Origin: Siphonodentalium dalli
Lineage: Eukaryota > Mollusca > Scaphopoda > Gadilida > Siphonodentaliidae
DNA: 64,000 nt
Assembly (NCBI GenBank): GCA_032622095.1
Contig: CP136063.1
Coordinates: 94,405,980 to 94,469,979 of the forward strand
Reading direction: 5' to 3'
The translations under genes and the position numbers were made by a program. Numbering within the stretch: the first letter of the stretch is position 1; the number at the start of each line of letters is the position of its first letter. Below the pieces are notes generated by a model. That model searched no databases, had not been told where the DNA came from, and was given only the letters and a program-made list of their open reading frames with translations. Shown here piece after piece: positions 58,054 to 64,000 of the stretch.

Positions 58054-58329
58054 TCAAGATGATTTTTCTTCTGCTTTCGTTGACATATGTTTGGGTATTG
58101 TATGCTCCTCTTTTGTTTTGCCTCCTGTGGACTGGATTGAATCAGATTCAGATTTAGTTTTATTTTGTGGTGACTCCTCTTTCGTTTCGACGAGAAGCTT
58201 GTATCGTCTTTGGTCTATCATTGGTTTCCATACATAACCGAACATGTAGGTCCCACTGAGTAGTCCAAGAACAAGGCCCACGAAAAGATCGCCGCGCGGC
58301 ATTCTGTATATATGTCTTCGCGACCACAT
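58054..58329 (-). CDS. Small membrane protein resembling PIGBOS1
   Basis: This is a 91-residue intronless frame beginning MWSRRHIYRM at an ATG preceded by GAAA. The frame is open upstream for 28 more codons but without another ATG. A basic N terminus is followed by one hydrophobic span at about 15-34 (LFVGLVLGLLSGTYMFGYVW), then KPMIDQRRYKLL and a charged Ser/Lys/Glu tail. The Gly-x-x-x-Gly-x-Tyr-x-Phe pattern followed by an aromatic-Pro or Trp-Lys-Pro turn resembles PIGBOS1 (GIAGGVYIFQPVFEQ), a mitochondrial outer-membrane microprotein that contacts CLCC1 at ER junctions. The similarity is short and this protein has a longer tail, so it may be another small mitochondrial membrane protein. 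No PIGB exon was recognised on the opposite strand. Confidence 0.55.
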   Translation of the reverse strand: MWSRRHIYRMPRGDLFVGLVLGLLSGTYMFGYVWKPMIDQRRYKLLVETKEESPQNKTKSESDSIQSTGGKTKEEHTIPKHMSTKAEEKSS

Positions 58330-58542
58330 TTTCACTTCCAAAAAACGCAGAATGGTCACAAGAAAGTTACCCTGCCATTCACACACAAATTCGAGCTCAA
58401 CGTAGTTATACAATGAGTCGATGATATGTCACAACCGACATATCTCAGGACTGACCAACGATATATTGTTCTTAAAGCCTTTTCTAAACATAAAAACTAT
58501 CGAAATGACACAATCATGGAGTCTGTGGCGTGCAGCGGAAAA

Positions 58543-58561
58543 CACGTGTTGGTTGACCTTG
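58543..58561. promoter_or_regulatory. E-box and ERR-type half-site upstream of the PIGBOS1-like gene
   Basis: CACGTG (58543-58548) and TGACCTTG (58554-58561, reading CAAGGTCA on the gene strand) lie about 215-230 bases upstream of the ATG. An AAGGTCA core also occurs just upstream of UQCR11. Function is inferred. Confidence 0.35.
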
Positions 58562-58619
58562 GGTGAAATAAAGGATAACGGAAGAGATGATCGTTTCCAA
58601 GTTGTAGGACAATAGTCCA

Positions 58620-59579
58620 ATTAAGCACAAGAGAAGCATAACTATCACAACGATGTGATAACAAGAAAGTTGACACCCCAGCTGCCAGAGAAACTATTTT
58701 ATCTTACAGGTTTGGTACGGTAAACACAAAGTACGAAATAGTTCAGAATATTTCTTCGAAGTTCACAATGAATTAATAAAGTTTTGGAGATAATTTAGGT
58801 AGTATAACAACATATATCAATCACTTGGCTTCTAATTCATTTCTCATATATGAGATATTGCACTTATGATGTGAACTAGTCCAGCTAATAATGCAATGAA
58901 TGAGACATCTCCTATTGTCGATGGACCGTGCTGAGTGTTAAATCACACACAAATGCACAATACGGGCCACAGGTGCCTGACGCAAATTTGCAATTGCATA
59001 ACACTATAGTACCCAAACAAGTATAAAACAAGGGCAATCTCATACGACTTCACCATCGAGAAAATTTTGGGCTGAAGTTTGTTAGAACGTGGCGCCCACA
59101 TCCCCCAAGCGCACCCACCCTGCCAAGTTTATTTCCTATAGTGTTCTCGAAATGTGTCTCTCTGTGGTGTGATTCTTTTGGTGTGCTCGTTATTTCGTAA
59201 AGGTGATTTTTTACGAAATAACGCGTATGTTAGAGTTATATTTCTTTGAAAAACTCAAAACATTGGGCGACGACGGGGAAGTCGCATGATATTGCCAAAA
59301 CAAGATTCCTAACTCTTCAAATAGAAAATTTCCATATGTCCCTTTAACCCTTCCGTATGATTGGTGCTATAAATAATAATTGTAGAGAATAGCCTAACAA
59401 TATTTCCCTTGAGCAAGTTGAGGCTTAACCTTATAACTCTTCTTCTTCTTCCGATTTCAGTCCACCATCAACAGGCTGATGATTATGACTAATTTATTTT
59501 GGCAACGTCTGGCGATAATTTCTCTTCATGTTTAGGGTTTGTGATAAAATAATTGATTTGATTTGAATTTGATTTGAAT
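58620..59579. other. Intergenic between the PIGBOS1-like gene and the LINE
   Basis: No exon recognised. The region contains the 13-bp hairpin and, at 59530-59580, an ATTTGATTTGA microsatellite that adjoins the LINE tail. Confidence 0.35.
59189..59222. repeat. Perfect 13-bp stem hairpin
   Basis: GTTATTTCGTAAA (59189-59201) pairs with TTTACGAAATAAC (59210-59222) across an 8-base loop. The function is unknown. Confidence 0.6.
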
Positions 59580-61125
59580 TTTTTTTTTTTTTTTTTTATT
59601 TATTTTTTTTTTTTGAATTTGGAGGTCATGATTAGTTGATTGGATTCTTTACTGGGTCGATTGAGTTTTCTGGGACGTCCAGCATGGATATAGTTGGTTC
59701 ATCATCCTGGTCCTGAACTCATCGACTGGAATGATGGTGACTCACTATATAATTTCTGTTGGTATAGCATTCCATTCTCTTATGGTCCGGGGAAAGAAAG
59801 AAAATTTATGGTAATCGTAGTTGGATTGTGGAATTAGGTAGCCAGCCGCATTAGTGTGCCTGGATTCTCTTGTTCTTTTAGCATATTCATCAATTTTTAT
59901 TGCAGCATGTTGATGGTGAATTTTGTGCATCATGAATAATCGAGCCTGGTGCCTCCTGGACTGTAAAGAGTGCCATCTCAGATTATCTATCAGGTCTGAT
60001 ATGCTGGATGTTCTTCTGTATCTGTTGAGAGCATATCTGGCAGCGCGTCGTTGAACTTTCTCCAATGCAACTACATTCTTGTCTGTATATGGGTCCCATA
60101 CAGTCGGTGCATATTCCATTAAGGGCCTTACTAAAGACTTGTACGCAGTCGCCTTCAGATGATGAGAACTTATCTGTAGATTTCTCTTCAGAAAATTCAG
60201 CGTCCTGTTAGCCTTGGCAGCTGTATTGTCTATATGCTGATTCCATGACATATTTGATGTAATAGTCACTCCAAGATATATTGTCTTCTGCGCCTTTTTT
60301 AATTGTATCCCATGGAGTGAGTATTCTGAATCGATAATATTCTGCGAATGGGTTATATGCATTGCTTCACATTTAGCTGGATTGAAGCTCATTTTCCATT
60401 TATTCTCCCACTCTTCTAGTGATCTGATGTCCTTTTGTAGTTCCTCTGCATCTTCGGTGTATGTATAGTCTTGTATAATAGAGTGTCATCGACAAATAGT
60501 CTTACATTTGATTTTATTCCTTTATCGAGGTCATTTATGTAGTAGAGGAACAGACTAGGTCCCAACACAGACCCTTGTGGAACTCCTGATGTAACTCTTC
60601 CTTCGTATGACTTCTCTCCATTTACTACAACATTCTGTCTTCTATCTTGTAAGAAACTTTCTATCCATTTGTTAGTTTTGCCATCAATTCCGTAGGTCTT
60701 TAGTTTATATAGTAGGTGGTTGTGGCTGACCTTATCAAACGCCTTGCTGAAGTCAAGGAAAATTACATCTGTTTGCAGTCCATTGTTTATATTGTTTGTA
60801 ATATCTGCAGTGAATTCAATTAGCTGTGTTTCACACGACCTCTTGTCTCTGAATCCATGCTGTTTGTCAGTTAATATCAGTTGTTCTTTTCCATGTTTCA
60901 TTATGTTGCTACAAATAATATGCTCCATTATTTTACATGTTATGCATGTCAGTGATATTGGTCGGTAGTTAGCTGGGTCATTCTTCTTTCCTTTCTTATA
61001 TACTGGCACAACATTTGCTTTCTTCCATATGGATGGTACTTCTCCAGTTCCATATGACTTTCTGAATATTGCTCCTAGAATCATGCCATTGCTTATGGCC
61101 GGAGAGTCGGAGACTCTCATATACC
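59580..61125 (-). pseudogene. Jockey/CR1-like non-LTR retrotransposon, 5'-truncated and frameshifted
   Basis: The minus strand encodes a reverse transcriptase in two overlapping frames. The first part (61120-60416) has the finger/palm motifs PVYKKGKKNDPANYRPIS, FLDFSKAFDKVSH, TSGVPQGSVLGP and FVDD near 60485-60496. The second part, from about 60460 to 59745, holds the thumb and C-terminal region (LGVTITSNMSW, WDPYTDKN, REWNAIP). A frameshift at about 60450-60475 separates them. The active-site box is FVDD where FADD or YADD is usual, and the endonuclease domain is absent, so this copy is dead and 5'-truncated. The 3' side ends in an A-rich tail, seen as T-runs at 59580-59616, followed by an ATTTGA-type microsatellite. 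The 5' break abuts another repeat at about 61135. The exact clade cannot be fixed by eye. Confidence 0.85.
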
Positions 61126-61134
61126 GCTAGTATA

Positions 61135-61540
61135 ATTATGGGAATCTGTTTTCACATTTATTAAAGTGATATGAAACACTCCGGCAGGGTGATCAGATAG
61201 AAATGGAGAATAATCTTGCTCAAAGTAGTTATTTTTATGAATATTAATCAAAATTTACAACACACATACCGTCAGTCTTATATATTTATTAAATGCAATG
61301 AGTACGGTATGGATGGTGAAAACATTTGCATTAGTTTATCGACGATTGTTGCGTCCCGAATCGAGATGTAAATATTTACAATTGAGCGTAGTTCAGACGG
61401 TGTTTTCCATGGCGTTATATGGTCGATTTATTTGAGATTTTGGGCGATGTTAGTAGAATGCTACATTCTCCCAGTTGGCATATAGCGCCTGAGTACTAAT
61501 TTATCAGTTCCACTCACCCGAACAAGTCCATAATATGTCC
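61135..61540 (+). repeat. Third copy of the 400-bp repeat
   Basis: It is homologous in the same orientation to 24171-24585, including AAAGTGAT, the ATGGAGAATAAT block and GAACAAGTCCATAATATGTC. It is bordered by the LINE break on the left and a TTAA-type MITE on the right. Confidence 0.75.
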
Positions 61541-61544
61541 TTAA

Positions 61545-61926
61545 CCCTTTACCCAACAGAATGGCCCTGTGCCAATGCATTCTCTTATATATGCGAGTCG
61601 ACCATAGGTCGCCTCGCATATATAAGAGAATGCATTGGCTTAACACATTAAAAATTATAAAATTGTTAAAGAATGTAAGAAAAAATGGTAAAAAGTGTTA
61701 AAAAAAGATTTTTTTTAGGCCAATGCATTTTCTTATATATGCGAGGCGACCTATGGTCGACTCACATATATAAGAGAATGCATTGGCACAGGGCATAACT
61801 GTAACTATCACAATGTGGTCAAGGAGCCGGTTCCAATGATATCCATATTTGTATGGTTCTATTGAGACAGACCGAAGATATTTTAGGCTGTTGAAGCTTT
61901 ATTTGGCCGGTTTGTTGGGTAAAGGG
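61545..61926. mobile_element. TTAA-flanked element with two 70-bp hairpins
   Basis: The ends CCCTTTACCCAACA and TGTTGGGTAAAGGG are exact inverses, with TTAA at 61541-61544 and 61927-61930. Inside are two copies of the GCCAATGCATTCTCTTATAT hairpin (about 61572-61640 and 61719-61787). This is the best-preserved TTAA element in the window. Confidence 0.85.
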
Positions 61927-61930
61927 TTAA

Positions 61931-63371
61931 TAATAAGGCCACTGTTTTACCACTAATGCTCATAAATATTGATGGTCAATTTGGTCATTAGTATGCAAAA
62001 CACATGGTTTCTAACATATCCCTGTGAAAAGTGACCATGAAGTGACAGTACAACTGTTGTCTCAAAAGCCCCAGGTGTGTGATGAGTTGTGGATTGATGG
62101 GCATGAATTTTGCAATTTTAATTTCATGAGAGTGGATCTCATGCCTGCTTTTAATAATAATAAATACCTGTATGCCTAGTTTTGGGACTTATGGAACATA
62201 CTCTTGGGTTCCAAATAAACATGCATGCACATTTATTATTTTCTTGGGAAATTTCCCCCCTGCACACTGCCCTGCACAGTGCTTATTTGGGTCTGCAAGT
62301 TTATTAATTTTGGGGCTATGAAAATTGAAATCAGCACAAACTCAAGAGTTCTATATGATTCTTATACCAAATTGATGAGCTTAATATAACTTTATGCATG
62401 TACATATTCAAGTATATGGCATACATGTGAACATTTAAATATTGAATAAAACACCACATGACACATACTTTGTTGATTCCTATGCTTGACCTACATGTAC
62501 ATGTACATGTACTATAAAAATAATTTTTTAACTATAGATGTTTTGCTCAGAGTTTCCCACGTGTTATTATTTGGGTCTGCACTGTTATTAACTTTCAATG
62601 GAATTTTCCCCCTGCACTTTTATTTGGAGCCCGAGAGTACCGGTAGGAACACTATCAACAGACATGGTGGGTGTGTATCTGTATATATACATGTATAGAG
62701 GTTATCACCACATATGTTAGGGGTACAGCTACTGTTTCCAAAAACCAGGCATGCTAGGTTGGGTGTACTGGCTACCTCCAGACAATGGGATGTAGTCGTC
62801 ACAATACAAGTACGGTATAATGGCGGTATTATGGGTAAAATTCTTATAAAAAGTTAGTGACATCAATTTCGTACCAAGTTTATAGCCAAATTTATGAAAA
62901 TGTGGTATGTGAATAATAAAGAACATAAGTATGAAGTAAGTTTGATCTTTCATCAATCTTAATGTATATTTCCTCTGTGTTTATCAAGTAATACTTTCCC
63001 CACAACACAAGTTGGCATTTTATATCACTTCAGTCGAGATAATTCAATATTTCTGCAGCTGGATAAAAAATGTCAAAATACCTACCTACCTTAATTTTTT
63101 CACTCCGTTAGCGGAAACATACAATCTTTTTTTGTTGGCCTAAGCGCAATAGCCATGATAAGTTTTCACCAATTAAAGATCAAATGAGGTTCATAATCAG
63201 GTTGGGCTGGTTGTTTTATATTTTATGTTTTCTAAAAGCAGACTATTCTATAAGAATCAAGGGGGTTTTGTTTATGGTGATCAAAAATTGCGTTTAAGCG
63301 CAATTCAATTACAAAGGTTTTATTTGAGCTTGAGCGCACATAATCTATTATATATTTTGGAACTTCTGTCT
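61931..63371. other. Intergenic, no gene recognised
   Basis: AT-rich sequence with a TACATGTACATGTACATG run at 62490-62511. A fragment with TTAAGCGCAATTCAATT at about 63293 belongs to the family nested in the Transib-like element. Confidence 0.35.
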
Positions 63372-63810
63372 ATGTGTGTGTATATGTATGTGTGTGTGTT
63401 ATAGACTCGAAAACTGGTTGACAATCCGACTCAAATTTTGTATGTAGGCCTACTTTGATCCCGGAAACAATATGGGCGGATCCAATTTCACATGCAACGG
63501 TGTCCTTGACCTCATTCATATAGGCATGTTTCTGGACCTCGACCCATACAACTAAAATTTTGTATGTAGGACTACTTTGATCCGGGAACAATATGGGTGG
63601 GTCCAATTTCATGTGCAACCGTGTTCTTGACCTTGACCTCCCTCATATATGCTCATATAGGCATGTTTCTGGACCTCGACCGATCCGACTCAAATTTGGT
63701 ATGTAGGCCTACGTTGATCCCGGGAAGAATATGGGCAGTCCAATTTCACATGTGCTAATGTGTCCTTGACCTTGACCTCGCTCATATAGGCATGTTTCTG
63801 GACCACAAAA
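63372..63810 (+). repeat. About 120-bp tandem repeat after a TG run
   Basis: A (TG)n/GTGTAT run at 63372-63400 is followed by three units beginning near 63428, 63545 and 63666. Each has TTTGTATGTAGGCCTACTTT or a variant, AATATGGGC, GTCCAATTTCACATG and CTCATATAGGCATGTTTCTG. Confidence 0.7.
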
Positions 63811-63859
63811 AGATCACAAAGAAATCCCTAAATAGCCCGGACGAAGTCAGGCACATCAG

Positions 63860-64000
63860 CTGTGTTAAATAATTGTGCTTAAGTGCAATAATTGTATTGC
63901 GCTTATATTACATTTGTGTGTCCACACCTAATTGTGCTTAATAAACTGAACATATGGGAGGCCAAATTCACATTTAATAACGAATTGCTTAAGTGCAATT
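63860..64000 (+). repeat. CTTAAGTGCAATT-type element end, cut by the window edge
   Basis: GGGAGGCCAAATTCACATTT followed by AATTGCTTAAGTGCAATT matches the termini of the 8345-9230 element. The remainder lies outside the window. Confidence 0.55.

Noticed and set aside
58421-58615. First exon of a divergent plus-strand gene (possible PIGB)
   Set aside because: The short frame has no recognised similarity, and its donor-like TTGGGTGAAA is weak.
59745-61120. Endogenous viral or retroviral polymerase
   Set aside because: The motif order, the WDPYTDKN/REWN C-terminal region and the A-rich tail fit a non-LTR retrotransposon. No LTRs, protease or integrase are present.

Overview
This is a repeat-dominated, AT-rich window from an animal nuclear genome. 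Three conserved protein-coding loci can be read in it. The two best are split by GT-AG introns of 1.4 to 6 kb, so the genome is eukaryotic. The non-coding DNA is packed with about 160-bp tandem arrays that have fixed flanks, GTCCGTCC-headed repeat arrays carrying an AGTTATGGCCC box, poly-C tracts and palindromic MITEs. That mixture resembles bivalve mollusc genomes (pearl/BIV160-like elements). The taxon is an inference from repeat style; no species marker was seen.

Genes. (1) UBAP1, minus strand, 18610-31159: six coding exons joined in a consistent frame encode the UMA domain, a long linker with the UBAP1 signature, and the C-terminal overlapping UBA (SOUBA) region. This is a ubiquitin-binding subunit of ESCRT-I. 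The exon holding the initiator Met was not found. (2) UQCR11, plus strand, 41817-47974: two exons encode a 68-residue subunit of mitochondrial complex III. ETS-like and ERR-like motifs lie just upstream. (3) A 91-residue single-pass membrane microprotein, minus strand, 58054-58329, resembling PIGBOS1 of the mitochondrial outer membrane; this assignment is tentative. A 5'-truncated, frameshifted non-LTR retrotransposon (reverse transcriptase) lies at 59580-61125.

Layout. 1-18.6 kb: intergenic, with palindromic elements, a 161-bp array (1.40-2.53 kb) and a 3.8-kb element with 451-bp inverted ends that start CACAGTGG and a 5-bp target duplication (7253-11050, Transib/RAG-like signature). 18.6-31.2 kb: UBAP1, its introns loaded with MITEs, foldback elements and a 23-copy 24-bp minisatellite. 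31.2-41.5 kb: nested transposons, including a 160-bp-unit array element (33.7-35.3 kb), two hAT-type elements and a 2.3-kb near-palindrome (37924-40211). 41.5-48 kb: UQCR11, whose intron holds a hAT-type element with perfect 8-bp duplications (43592-45424) and an inverted partial duplicate of the region around exon 1. 48-58 kb: hAT-like and TTAA-type MITEs, GTCCGTCC-family arrays and the largest 160-bp-unit array (54.0-56.5 kb, minus orientation). 58-64 kb: the microprotein gene, the LINE fragment and further MITEs.

The three genes do not form a pathway, although two are probably mitochondrial and both have ERR-type half-sites upstream. I found no clear new cellular system. The most unusual signals are the Transib/RAG-like element, a MITE sitting exactly on a UBAP1 splice donor, a minisatellite apparently grown out of that MITE, four YENV/YENI motifs in UBAP1, and three array elements that share identical termini.
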